Both the position numbers and the translations under genes were made by a program. Source: Epithemia pelagica (taxonomy: Eukaryota; Bacillariophyta; Bacillariophyceae; Surirellales; Surirellaceae). From it: a stretch of 64,000 nucleotides of DNA. The stretch lies in contig OX337238.1 of assembly GCA_946965045.2 (NCBI GenBank), forward strand, positions 1,612,001-1,676,000, read 5' to 3'. The notes below the pieces were generated by a model. The model made no database searches. It worked only from the letters and a program-made list of their open reading frames with translations, and was not told the DNA's origin. The stretch's first letter is position 1, and the number at the start of each line of letters is the position of its first letter. Below, one piece after another: positions 39,133 through 49,013 of the stretch.

Positions 39133-41689
39133 ATGCGGCAGCTCCTCACCGATACGCGCACAGCGGACTACAAGAAAGGCGTCGAGGAAGTGGAGAAACT
39201 CCCTTCTTGTTCTGGACGGGATCCAATCAGGACTTTCACCGAAGGCCTCAAGACGCTCTCCAAGATCAAAGACAGTGCTGTACTTGCCTGTGCTATGGGA
39301 GAGTATGTCTCACGGAAGATTTCGGCCACTTTTTTGGTCCAAGAAGCTCCAATTCGGAAGCCCGGTTCTGGCTTGCAAAAGGGGAAGATTGTGCCACTTT
39401 CAAGTGGAATGGGTCTCCCTGTCAAGAAGAACAGAAAACATACCTTCCCGATCGGCAAGCATGTCGGTTACACATTTGCAAACAATCCGGTAGTCAAGAT
39501 CTACCTTGGAAAAGTGCTTCTGTTTGAGGTGAAGGAGTCAAAACTCCCAGGCGCCGGGTTTGGCGTTTTTGCAGTTCGGACAATCAAAGATGGTGAAGTG
39601 ATTGGTGCGTACACGGGAAACGACGTCACGTCTCGGACAGTTGTGCCCAACGAGTACGCGATTCAGTTCGGACGTGACAATCGAAGGCTTCAAGCAGACA
39701 ACGACGATCACTTCGGCATGGGGCTGCACTTAATCAACGACCACCTACACCATCGGTACGGTACAGACAATCCACCGGATGAATCGGATGATCAATACAA
39801 CGTGAGAATCATGCCGAATCTTCTAGTCAAGGCAATCAAGCCGATCGAAAAGGGCGACGAGCTGTCTTTGTTTTATAACCTTTCGGACGAATCGCCGACG
39901 TCCTCCGAACAGGTTATCCGACCGTCGACGAAAGGTGACGACGACGAAGACGAGGGAAAGAAACGCGGTCGACCCAGTGATGAAAATGAAGACGACAGGA
40001 AAAAAACAAAGAAGGCTTTCGCTACCTCTTCTACTACTGTTTTCCGCCCAGTTGCTGCTGTTGCTCGTCCTCCTGCTCTTCCTTCTCCGCCTCCTCCGCA
40101 AGACGTTTCTGGGCACTACAATTCGCCCCCTCAGCTGCCACCACATCATCCTCCGCCGTATCATCCTCATCCTCCGCCGTATTATGATCCACCGCATCAT
40201 CCTCATCCTCCGCCATATTATGATCCACCGCATCGTCATCATCCTCCGCCATATTATGATCCACCGCATCGTCATCATCCTCCTTCGTATCATCCTCCGC
40301 CGCATCATCATCATCATCCTCCTTCGTATCATCATCCTCCTTCGTATCATCCTCCGCCGCATCATCCTCCGCCGCCGCATCATCCTCAGCCGCATTACCA
40401 TGGGCATCCCCCGTCCTATAATCAACTCCATTATGGAGGAGGTTATCAGGGGGCTCTGCCTTTATCGCAGCAACAACAACGCACGACCCAGCCGGTCGTA
40501 GGTTCACCGGAGCGTCCGAGCAATCCCGTCCCACCTGCAGCACAAGCTCAACCCGCCACTCGACCCGATCGCTCCCTTTCTGGAATGTTAGTACGAGTAA
40601 TTGCCTTGCCAGAATTTTCAGAAAGTGACACCACGGATGACAATTCTTTTGATCAGGAGATGTCGGATGACAATTCTTTTGCTCCGGAGATGAATGCGAT
40701 CGACGAGTTAATGCAGGAGGGTGAATGGCAAAAGCAACAGATGTTGCAAAATAGAGAATTGCGCAAGAAGTATTTCAAATCGCTATACGATAGTGAAAAC
40801 AAAATCTATCGAGGCTGTTTTTTTACAACGCCGCCAGACCTCCTCCAGTTGTTGGAGCAAGTGTGGAAAGGCAAACACCTGAACAGTAAAGGAAAGGGCA
40901 CCTTTTTCAAATCTGTTCAAGACTACACCCCAAATTTGTTGATGGCGATGATGGAACATGAGGGCATGGTGGCCAACACTCGGTACTTCAACGACTGCGA
41001 CCCAGAACATGTCCAAAAAGTCACGACAGATTTCAAGCAGTTTCTTGCCTCAGCTCTCCATGGAATGAACTACGCAAAAGATGAATCATTTGCGGACCAA
41101 ATGAGCATTCACCTTTCGCTTATGAAGACCACTCGGGAAGAAGTGCAAGAACCTCACATCGACTTCTTGTTCCTGGCCGTAACAGGAAACATGTCCGAGA
41201 GTCCGCGTTAGGATGACTCGGCGATCGTTCTCAGATCTGCCACTCCGGGAACGCATCCCCTTCATTGTTTTTATGCCCCTGACGGAGGAGGGTATGTCCA
41301 TTGAATTGTGGAGCTACCGTGCTGAGAAGCACGAGAACTATACGCATGAGTTGGGTAACGTGGTACAAATCCCGTACGGCAAGTTTCTCCTCGTTCGAGG
41401 AGATACTGTCCATGCTGGTGGCTTTAAGACTGGAGAGCTGGGAAATCCACGTGCACATTTTTACGTGTACCAAGGAAAAGATGGGACCATCCACGATCCC
41501 ATGCCAAAGAACAGCTACAATCTACCTTCTGGACAAAGGCTTTCAGAGTGCTACTTCCATCAAAAGGACATTCCTGGTGATCGCCCAAGTGGGATCATTC
41601 GGGTTAACCTTACGCTCGATGGCCATCGCGTTGCCGTCCAGGGTGATTATCGTAGAGTGCTTCTAGCTACGAAAAAACCTGGTATTTAG
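39133..41689 (+). pseudogene. SET domain and 2OG-Fe(II) oxygenase fusion, broken by a frameshift
   Basis: First frame 39133-41211: a SET-like domain (LPGAGFGVFAVRTIKDGEV, AYTGNDV, GLHLINDH in place of NHSC, and GDELSLFYN at its end; about residues 135-255), a disordered His/Pro/Tyr tract (40130-40420), then the start of a 2-oxoglutarate oxygenase with the iron ligands H-x-D in QEPHIDF (41155-41163). Second frame 41213-41689 continues this domain: IPFIVFMPLTEEGMSIELW, the distal iron histidine in RGDTVHAGG (41411) and the 2OG-binding arginine in NPRAHFY (41450). SET proteins methylate lysines, and 2OG enzymes hydroxylate or demethylate proteins or nucleic acids. The join at about 41183-41211 needs a one-base shift; no GT-AG intron of suitable length fits. 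An in-frame TAG at 39118 precedes it. Confidence 0.7.
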
Positions 41690-42197
41690 ATCGCGAACAA
41701 AGAAGCCGATCAAACTTAGATCTTTCCTTGTGGTGAAAGTGTGTTATTGTTGAAAAAGAATACCATGGTACGTTGAGTTGCAGTATGACATTAAGATTTA
41801 CTAGTTTATTCCTTCATATTATACTTTAGTACATTGTCGTGTTGTGTCGAAAACGCAAAATATGAGATAAGAATCATAGCTCGTCTGGGACCAATCACAA
41901 ACTCCCTCGTACATCCATACGAGGCGTGCCGGCAAACCGGGACCCAACTACCGACACTAGCAAGCTGGATAACGACGATGACAATGATGATGAAGAGGAC
42001 AAACAGGATGAGCGATGATAGCTACAACAAGGACGACTACAATACAACGACGACAATGATAGCCACGACAATGACGAGGACTTGGACGACGACAATGATG
42101 ATAATCACAACAAGAATGACTGTAGAAGCACTACCATGATGACAAATCGATTCATATTTAGTGATTAAGGATACCTAAAACGTCCATCAGTAGATAT
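41690..42197. other. spacer inside the 9.7-kb transposon
   Basis: Between convergent genes. 41960-42120 is a low-complexity ACAATGATGA-type tract (GAC/AAT/GAT-rich). No gene seen. Confidence 0.5.
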
Positions 42198-43092
42198 CTA
42201 GTACGCCTTGTCCTCATGATCCAAGTAATCGGGACCAAAAAGCCCGTTTTGCTGCGTACCGATGAAGTCTTCTTGGGTCTCGAGAAATCCATCATCGGCA
42301 TACGAATCAATGGATGTCCGGTATGCACGGGAAGGATTGCTAAAGAACAAAGGAGGAGACGACGGGATGTTTTCTCCCAATGCCAGCGACTCATTCAAAG
42401 TCTGGCGAGGGTCTGTCGCTCCACTTTCCTTCACCTGTTCCTCAGCAATCCGACGCTGGAAAGCATGCTTCTGGGAGGGGGTCAGTGCGAAAGCTCGAGA
42501 CGCCACCTTCGGGGAAGAAGTTACTTTCTTCGGGGTCACATAAGACTCTGGAGTCTTGTTCTCGACGTCGTCCTCCTTCTTGATCTCCTTCTCGGGCTTG
42601 CTGTCGGGCTTGTTGTTGGGTTTGGTGTCTGTGGCAGCAGAGGGCGCGTCGTGAGAAAGGGAGACTCAAAACCAACAATGAACAATCAAACTTACCTTCT
42701 TTGCCGACAGCCTCGATCGCAAGGAGCTCTGCCGCGATATCCGACAGGTTAGCGCATTCGACGTCCTTGTTGCTGACGAAGAACACTGGGATACCATCTT
42801 CATCCCCAATGGTGAGTTGCCACTGTTTTGCGCGCTCGTGCCACGACGAAGGACCCTCAAGGTTGAAGGTCACATGCTTCTTTGTCGAAGCGGGAGACTT
42901 CGTCGTCATCGTCTTCTTCTTCTTCGACGTTTTGTTGTCCACGGCCGTCTTTGTCTTCATTTTCTTGTTTGCCTTGTTTCCCTTGTTTCCCTTGTCGGAG
43001 GGAAATGCGGTTGTGGAGGGAGCTGCGGCGGAGTCCTCCTGCTCCTTCATCGCAGACTCAGCTCGTTTGGTAGCACTACGCGTCTGGCGCAT
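42198..43092 (-). CDS. basic/acidic protein with one 67-bp intron, transposon cargo
   Basis: Exon 1 43092-42696 and exon 2 42628-42198; the intron 42695-42629 begins GTAAGT and ends CCACAG. Joining keeps one frame (codon split G|AC) and gives 275 residues. The N-terminus is Lys-rich (KMKTKTAVDNKTSKKKKTM) and resembles a nuclear-localisation region. The core HVTFNLEGPSSWHERAKQWQ and IGDEDGIPVFFVSNKDVE looks folded. The second exon is charged and contains TPKKVTSSPKV. An alternative ATG at 43182 would add 30 Asn/Gln-rich residues. Family not recognised; a nuclear DNA-binding helper of transposition is a guess. Confidence 0.65.
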
Positions 43093-43263
43093 CGTTGGAA
43101 AGTGAGAACACAATAGGGATTCGTTCGTTTGATTGTTGTGTTTGTTTGTTTGATTGTTGCCCGCTCTCCGTTCTTGTGTCATCTAGGGAATCCCCCCGCG
43201 CTCATTCGTGAACAATATCGGCGCGCGCCACAAAATCAACTTGCAGCATGAAGCAACTTCCGA

Positions 43264-43836
43264 ATGACCCGCCGTGCAATGGAACAATCAAACAGAGACG
43301 ACAGGAAGAGGCAAGGAAGAACAAACAAGATGACCAACATGAGGACGAAGTTCGAGTTCAACGAAGAGGATGGCCGTGAGGGTGGTGCTGGTCTCCCGTT
43401 CAAGTCGTGCTTTTATGCCAGCGATGTTTGCGCGCTCATCGGGCCCATGTCGAGAAACAAGGACACTGGCCACAACATCGTTGACCGTGGCCATCTGCTT
43501 GTGCAGCGGGAGCTTGCAACCGACTACCTACGGATTGCAGTCTTTGACCGGGATGCAACAAGCGAGCATGAGGAACCAGCGTTGGTTGTTCCAGTTGGGT
43601 TCATTGCTCTGTCGCACCTGGACCAGGTCTCTGGAAAGACGAGCAAGAACGGACCTCCCATGGGACGCATCCGCCTCTACACACGCTGCTCCATCAACCC
43701 TAAAGCCTGCATGGAACCCCAGGTTGTTACAATCTACATGGGCAGCAAGGATATGGATCGCTTCAACATTTCGCTTGGTGCGATGATGCTCAAGCACCCG
43801 CTTCAAAATCTCTTCTTTAATCATCAACAAGCCTAG
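43264..43836 (+). CDS. unrecognised protein, transposon cargo
   Basis: 190 residues from ATG 43264. Basic start (MTRRAMEQSNRDDRKRQGR), then a compact region with the look of a beta-rich domain (FKSCFYASDVCALIGPM, DRGHLLVQRELATDYLRIAVFD, PVGFIALSHLDQV, RIRLYTRCSI, VVTIYMGSKDMDRF). No family recognised. It is the last gene before the right inverted repeat and diverges from the spliced minus-strand gene, with 170 bp between the starts. Confidence 0.6.
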   Translation: MTRRAMEQSNRDDRKRQGRTNKMTNMRTKFEFNEEDGREGGAGLPFKSCFYASDVCALIGPMSRNKDTGHNIVDRGHLLVQRELATDYLRIAVFDRDATSEHEEPALVVPVGFIALSHLDQVSGKTSKNGPPMGRIRLYTRCSINPKACMEPQVVTIYMGSKDMDRFNISLGAMMLKHPLQNLFFNHQQA

Positions 43837-44429
43837 ATAGTGAACAATGTAGCAGCGTTTTATGATTATCATTTGAGTAGGATCTTCATTCTCTATGAAT
43901 ACAATCTAATTCTATAGTTGTGTTACGTTTACCGTACAATACATTGCGTTCAGGTACGGCTGTGTGAGTCACAACAAAGAAAAGAACATCAATCTTTGTT
44001 GTGAACGACGCAACTTCTAGTCTAAGTTCCATATATCTAACGAGAAGAATATCAATTTTTGACGTGAACAACGCTACAAGTGTTCATAGTCTTTGTTCTA
44101 TCTTCTATCATTCGATTCTACAATAGAGGTGCATTGGTTGCACCAAGTTTTGCCGTGAGTCGCCGTAGTAAATCGCGCGGCGACCACCTTCAACTAGATA
44201 AAACGACACCTACAAAACGAATGCAGCGCCGACATCGTTCTCCATGCTCAGCCCATGAATGGAGAAGAGGTTCAGAGCATGGGATCATGGAGCCGTCTCC
44301 TATTTGGCAAGAGATCGGTCAAAAGGACCGTTCACCATGGTCAATTTTTGGTAGAACGGTAGAGGCATAAATAGAAGGGTATATTAAGGGGATGGCTTGC
44401 GCGGATTACGTAGATTTCCTACTGGAGCG
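43837..44429. other. right subterminal region of the 9.7-kb transposon
   Basis: No gene. Two similar blocks (AAGAACATCAATCTTTGTTG... at about 43982 and AAGAATATCAATTTTTGACG... at about 44044) repeat with about 60-bp spacing. 44221-44250 and 44331-44342 share inverted words with the left end. Confidence 0.5.
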
Positions 44430-44475
44430 CTACGTCAGGAACATTCTGTCTGAACTCAGCTTGTAGGGCGAAGCC
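44430..44475 (-). repeat. right inverted repeat of the 9.7-kb transposon
   Basis: Reverse complement starts GGCTTCGCCCTACAAGC and matches the left repeat. It lies about 0.6 kb beyond the last gene of the element. Confidence 0.75.
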
Positions 44476-45270
44476 AGTTATTACAGTTGGCTTGGACGTT
44501 ATAATAATGTGCTAAATCAAAAGAAATTTGAATGAAATAATTTTTACATTTTTTAGGAAAATTTGGGAATAACCGTATGGACAGCAGACGGGAGGTACCC
44601 CCGCAATCGGAGGGATATCCTCCGTTGCTATGTATACTATGAGCTATGAGCGCTCGATTGTGGATCTCATAGCCCCATTCCGTTGGATGGGGACCATGGT
44701 CATGGCCGATCTAAAAGCATCTTTGCACCCTTTCTCTCTATACTCATCCATGATCCGCACAACAAGTTTTGGCTCGTCCTACCAAGGGGCGAGGGCATGA
44801 CACTAGAAGGTGCTGTTTGTTTCTATTGCGTGCGACTAGCTAGGAGCACACTTCAAAAAGGAAACTTTTGGATTATGTATCTACGATCGTAGGCATCCTA
44901 GGTCCTATTGCTTGAGTATATGGCATCGCTTCTCGATCGGCCACAACAGAGGGAACACATCCATCGTGTTGTGAAAGCTTGGGGAGGAGATCAACGATGA
45001 TCGACTTTTGCACAAACACCACGGGTCTACTAGAGACAACTGCAATGTCCAGAACTCTACCGCAATGATAACAGAAACTCAATGAACGGAGAACGCCTCC
45101 CTCCTGATTCCTAGGGGATGCAAACGAGTCGAAAGCCCCATTCATTAATCGATAGTAGTAACTAAATAGCAATCATATAGATGAAAGGTGCACCAACAGG
45201 ACACCCGCATTTCTTCAGTTTGTGTCCCACACCTCCACCGGCCTCGCCCCGGGAAACGTGGATGACACAA
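44476..45270. other. intergenic region, no gene seen
   Basis: Flank of the 9.7-kb element and 3' flank of the secreted-protein gene. A small palindrome CGGAGGGATATCCTCCG near 44610 is the only structure noted. Confidence 0.5.
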
Positions 45271-45954
45271 TTAGATTTCCACGTACATTTGCAGACCATC
45301 CTCGGCTCGATTCAACAAGGCCTTGCCCATGGCCGGGTACCCGCTGCGACCCCAAAAGTTTTGGAATCCATCCTGGTCGACACCCCACTGCGTTTCCAAC
45401 ATGACAACACACTCTCGCATGTCTTGGTTACAATAATAATCTTGAAAGGCAAGCAACTGTTTGTAGTCAATCCATTCGCCATGATCCACCAATTGATAAG
45501 CCACTTCTGCGCCACTGTTGAGGTATCCTAGGACAGGTTCTGGCATGGGGGACATGTCGACCGTCACGTCCAAGTGCCTGTTTTCACTCTTGAGGATCGT
45601 CGACGCCATGTACACAGTACCAGGCCCATGACTGATGGTACCAGTGGCATGAAGGGCGGCAGCCTCCACATCGTCCTCAAACAAGTCCATTTCGGAACAC
45701 TTAAAACCTCTATGGGGATGCTTGCAGTTTTCAGGCTTGTTGTAAATGAGCCACCATGATGTAACGGCACGAGGATACACCATCATCTTGTCGTCTTCGT
45801 CATCATGCTTGGCCTTCTTGTCCTTTTTGCCACGCTTGTCACTATAACCACTCTTTTGTTTCTTTCCCAAGGCCCGAGCATATTGATCCGCCACACAAGA
45901 GTTGGCCCACAACAAGGTGAAACTTACAAGGAGGGTCGGTACTTTCATGATCAT
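45271..45954 (-). CDS. secreted protein of unknown function
   Basis: 227 residues from ATG 45954 (or 225 from 45948). The start MKVPTLLVSFTLLWANSCVA is a clear signal peptide, followed by a Lys-rich linker (GKKQKSGYSDKRGKKDKKAK) and an acidic patch. The folded part has paired cysteines (PENCKHPHRGFKCSEMD) and motifs SWWLIYNKPENC, AALHATGTISHGPGTVYMAS, and GAEVAYQLVDHGEW. It reminds me of a family of small secreted proteins also found in bacteria (motifs of the type W-x-x-x-x-N-x-P-x-x-C, then ATG, then LV-x-x-HG), whose function is not known to me. Probably an extracellular or secretory-pathway protein. Confidence 0.7.
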   Translation of the reverse strand: MIMKVPTLLVSFTLLWANSCVADQYARALGKKQKSGYSDKRGKKDKKAKHDDEDDKMMVYPRAVTSWWLIYNKPENCKHPHRGFKCSEMDLFEDDVEAAALHATGTISHGPGTVYMASTILKSENRHLDVTVDMSPMPEPVLGYLNSGAEVAYQLVDHGEWIDYKQLLAFQDYYCNQDMRECVVMLETQWGVDQDGFQNFWGRSGYPAMGKALLNRAEDGLQMYVEI

Positions 45955-46130
45955 CTCGTCCAAAAGAAAACAAACAATGGATACACAATTAGGATTGAAG
46001 CTCGATCCTCTCAGAAAATTGTGTCCAGGGTCCAGGCACACCTTTTTTCGAAATCGAGATCTTTGTGGAAAGGAGGGTATCTTTCGCGCGTGTGTCGTGT
46101 TCTCTGCTTCCTTTCACTTTCGACGAGTGA

Positions 46131-46608
46131 GGCCGTTCCTTGATATTCTGCAAAAACAAAAATCGACACATGACATCACCTTTTTGTAGACAATTGCGCG
46201 ACACGCCCTCCTTTGGCATTTACAAAACCAAAACCTATAACCGCACTTTTTCCCCCAAGGCCCCCAATAGTCCCCATATTCACTTTGATTTTTATAGACT
46301 AAAATTATCAAAGTAGGACATTATGAGCTTCCTCTTCATTGAGGTTAGGGGGACCGTTGGAGTCGAACGCGCGCCGTTCAAATCCTTAACCGTCATTTTT
46401 GTTTCTGTAGGGCCCAATGTACACTAGCAAGAAGAAAGCACTATCCCTAATGTCTGTTCAGCTTTTGCCGGCCTGCAAAAGTTGGACCCAACTTTTGCAG
46501 CCTCAAAAGCTGAAACAGCGTCGAACCCGGATTTGACGCCATATTTCCGGGTATTTTGTGACGTGTCACGCTCCAACTTTTGTTTTTGCAGAATATCAAG
46601 GAACGGCC
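46131..46608. mobile_element. non-autonomous DNA element (MITE-like) with perfect 31-bp inverted repeats
   Basis: GGCCGTTCCTTGATATTCTG at 46131 and its continuation to 46161 are repeated exactly in inverse at 46578-46608. TGA flanks both ends (46128-46130 and 46609-46611), fitting a 3-bp duplication of the Harbinger/Tourist type. The 478-bp element encodes no protein. Its middle holds a near-perfect palindrome at about 46474-46501 with 13-bp arms CTGCAAAAGTTGG. Confidence 0.85.
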
Positions 46609-47157
46609 TGAGTAAAAATTTTCGTCGTTCCGCCCATCTGACCAATGTTCCGTCGATCGACTGGAAGTGACAGTGACCAGCGAAACCGGTCGGACTCGGA
46701 CGACATTTCAGTAACTGACCAAAATATGTCTGACCAAATTTGAAGTTTGTATGCTCCTTTGTCCGTCCTCTAGTTTATGGCTTGAATCCATTCCGCTGCG
46801 TTGCCTTTCATAAAAGGATAACCATATGACATCATGGCATTTAAAGAGGGTTGCTCGGACTGGTCGATTGAGAGAGAAAGCGCCTTTTCTTGTGTTGGTG
46901 TGGGGATGACAAATGTCAAATGATAACTTCATCATGCACTACAACTTAAAGTGGACCTTTCATCTGGTTCTTTATACAAGGATTTATCGAATTAAGAAAG
47001 CGATATTGCAAGCACAATCGGCAGTGATGGCAACGCGTAGGACTTCGACTTATGGCTGCCTACAACTGGTCTAAAATAGCGGGTAGGGGTCTTAGAGTTA
47101 CTCCTAAGGTACCTTATCGATCCGTGGCTAGAGAGGTGACGTGATCGGTCAGTCCGA
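46609..47157. other. intergenic region, no gene seen
   Basis: Space between two small transposable elements. Nothing distinct found. Confidence 0.5.
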
Positions 47158-47167
47158 ATGAGATCAG

Positions 47168-47290
47168 TACCCCCAAGCAGGGGTGACTTTAGGTCGCACA
47201 TAAGTCGTACCTAAAGGTACATTCTCGAGAAGGAGAATGCACATCGTGCATTCAGACACGCGGGACTGGACTCACACCTGCTTGGGGGTA
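47168..47290. mobile_element. 123-bp miniature element with 10-bp target duplication
   Basis: TACCCCCAAGCAGG starts the left end (47168) and its inverse ends the right end (47290); 22 of the first 26 positions agree. ATGAGATCAG flanks both sides (47158-47167 and 47291-47300). A 9-11 bp duplication is typical of Mutator-like elements. The inside is rich in hairpins (GAATGCAC/GTGCATTC, GTACC/GGTAC, TTCTCGAGAA). No coding capacity. Confidence 0.88.
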
Positions 47291-47300
47291 ATGAGATCAG

Positions 47301-48297
47301 TCGCTCCGTCAAGTCAGTGATACTCGCATTGTGCTCGCTGGTGACATAGGCCGCTCGATCTCAATGGCACAATGTTAAGCCTCCACATAGGCAAAAAATA
47401 CTAAGCTCCATACTGTTTCGAAAAACATTTCAGAATTCCATATTCCATGGCGCCAAATTTCTTGGTTGCGCGAGAAAAATGAGTGTGTTCTGGTTTCGCC
47501 GGGTTGACGAGAGCGTAGACTCTACTTACCGGTAACCGGTAGGCGGAGGTAGTATCTTTGTGCATCCGCACATTTGGATTTTGGGAAGGACAATTGAAAA
47601 CATAACTCCAAACCCAGAAGGAGAAGGGTCTAGATTTAGGGTTACCAAACAATACCAAGACACCAACAAAGACCAAATCCGGAAAGTTGTTTGTGCGAGT
47701 CGACGCAACAGGGACAGAGGAAAATATCTTGAAAGTTCTCACCAGACCCTGGTTACGAGTACGAGTTGAGAGTGAGACTCCACATTGAATCTTGAATCTG
47801 CAAGATGATAATGGAGTGGGATCTTTCTTTGTCTCAGTTCAAGAATCCTTCGGGTCCTACTCCTAACTATTGGCATCATGGTTCATGGTTCATGGTCTAC
47901 AGGTAGTCTAGATTTTTCTCGTTTGAGTCTTTTGTGCGACTATAAGACGACCTCAATAAAGCGACTCAAAATGAATCTTTCGCATTATTTAAGGAATTCC
48001 ATCGAAGCTGCGAGCGCGTCGATCCACTTAATGAATCGTCACACGAGCGCTCTGAACACTGAAAATCAATTCCATCGAATTCATTTGGCAGTCCATGGAT
48101 CCACCTTCACACGTGCCGTGGTTGTTGTTGTTGGTAACAACATGGCAGATGACAAATGACAGATGACACAGAACTATTGATCGGGGAGGAGATCTTTTTT
48201 ATCTTTTCGACGTTCCATATCATCCCATAAAATCTTTTTTCTTGCCAGTTTGACCTTGAGCTCCGTTCTGCCAACATCACCTCGCCATTCATCCATC
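47301..48297. other. intergenic region, no gene seen
   Basis: Upstream flank of the Old Yellow Enzyme fragment. Short open frames only. Confidence 0.5.
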
Positions 48298-48882
48298 ATG
48301 TCGTCGGAAAAGAAAAAGAGTGACTTGCAGTTGCTGCAAGAATTTGAAATTGGTGGAGAAAAGCTCAAGAATCGAGTTGTCCTTTCGCCCATGACGCGTG
48401 CTCGGTACGTTGCTTTTGGTTTGGTTGGATCCCTGTTTCCTTGATGTGGTCTTCTCCTCACACACGTCGCTATTGTCATTTTCTCACACCGCTGCGTCCA
48501 ACTATTCCTCTTTAGTTGCACTCCGACGGAAGATCCCTTTGACAAGACCAATACCATGGCCAACGAGGTGATGGCCGAGTATTACGAACAACGAGCCAAT
48601 GCCGGCTTAATTGTGACGGAGGGCACGTTTTTTAGTGAAGAATGTTCGGGATGGCGCAATGCGCCATGGATTCAAACGGAAGAACATGTTGCGGCGTGGA
48701 AACCGGCGATTGACCGCGTCCACAAGGCTGTGTCGCAACAGACGATGTTGCTGTTGCTCAAAGTCGTACACAGCGGAGAGTTGATGCTCCACTATGGTCA
48801 ACTTGGTTCGATGATGCGGCTAACGACGAAAAGGAAGATCAAAACAACAGATTTGGAAATTATGGTGACAGTGGGAATTTGA
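48298..48882 (+). pseudogene. Old Yellow Enzyme (12-oxophytodienoate reductase-like) 5' fragment
   Basis: ATG 48298. Exon 1 (48298-48404) encodes LKNRVVLSPMTRAR, the FMN-binding start of the OYE barrel. The intron 48405-48515 (111 bp) begins GTACGT and ends TTTAG. Exon 2 continues in frame with CTPTEDPFDK, MAEYYEQRANAGLIVTEGTF and WTEEH-like IQTEEHVAAWKPAIDRVHKA. From about 48735 the similarity fades: the expected QLWHxGR motif is blurred (LKVVHSGELMLHYG), the frame stops at 48882, and the remaining two thirds of the barrel are absent. A copia polyprotein on the other strand ends 130 bp further on. OYEs reduce activated alkenes with NADPH and FMN; this copy cannot be active. Confidence 0.75.
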
Positions 48883-49013
48883 ATCTATCTACTTTCCCAT
48901 GCCGACACGCGCGCTACAAGACTGCCCGTCAACCCCACTGATGGACAGTACGCCCCACTTTGTGACACTCCCTCTCAGACGTAGTAGCCGCGTAAATGTA
49001 TAATCGTGCATGA

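Larger units (their letters stand above)
34741..44475. mobile_element. 9.7-kb DNA transposon with DDE transposase and SET/oxygenase cargo
   Basis: Inverted repeats start GGCT at both ends (34741 and, on the other strand, 44475) and share TACAAGCTGAGTTCAG and ATGTTCCTGACGTAG; 39 of the first 46 positions agree. Further inside, both ends share GACCATGGTGAA (34975 and 44342 on the other strand) and AACGATGT...CTGCAT, at unequal distances. Between them lie a transposase gene, a small gene, a SET/2OG oxygenase gene, a spliced minus-strand gene and a last plus-strand gene. I could not find a clear target duplication outside the ends, so the exact limits are uncertain, and two neighbouring relatives in opposite orientation cannot be fully excluded. 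Confidence 0.65.

Noticed and set aside
39823-40543. Arg/Met- and Asp/Glu-rich open frames opposite the His/Pro tract
   Set aside because: By-product of the CATCATCCTCC-type repeats in the SET/oxygenase linker.
41179-41211. GT...AG stretch at the break of the SET/oxygenase gene as an intron
   Set aside because: 33 bp is too short and a multiple of three, so removing it would not change the frame.
34741-44475. The terminal repeats as LTRs of a retroelement
   Set aside because: They are inverted, not direct, and the coding sequence between them is a DDE transposase, with no reverse transcriptase.
46340-46390. tRNA-like GTTCAAATCC word
   Set aside because: No matching A box or acceptor stem can be folded around it.
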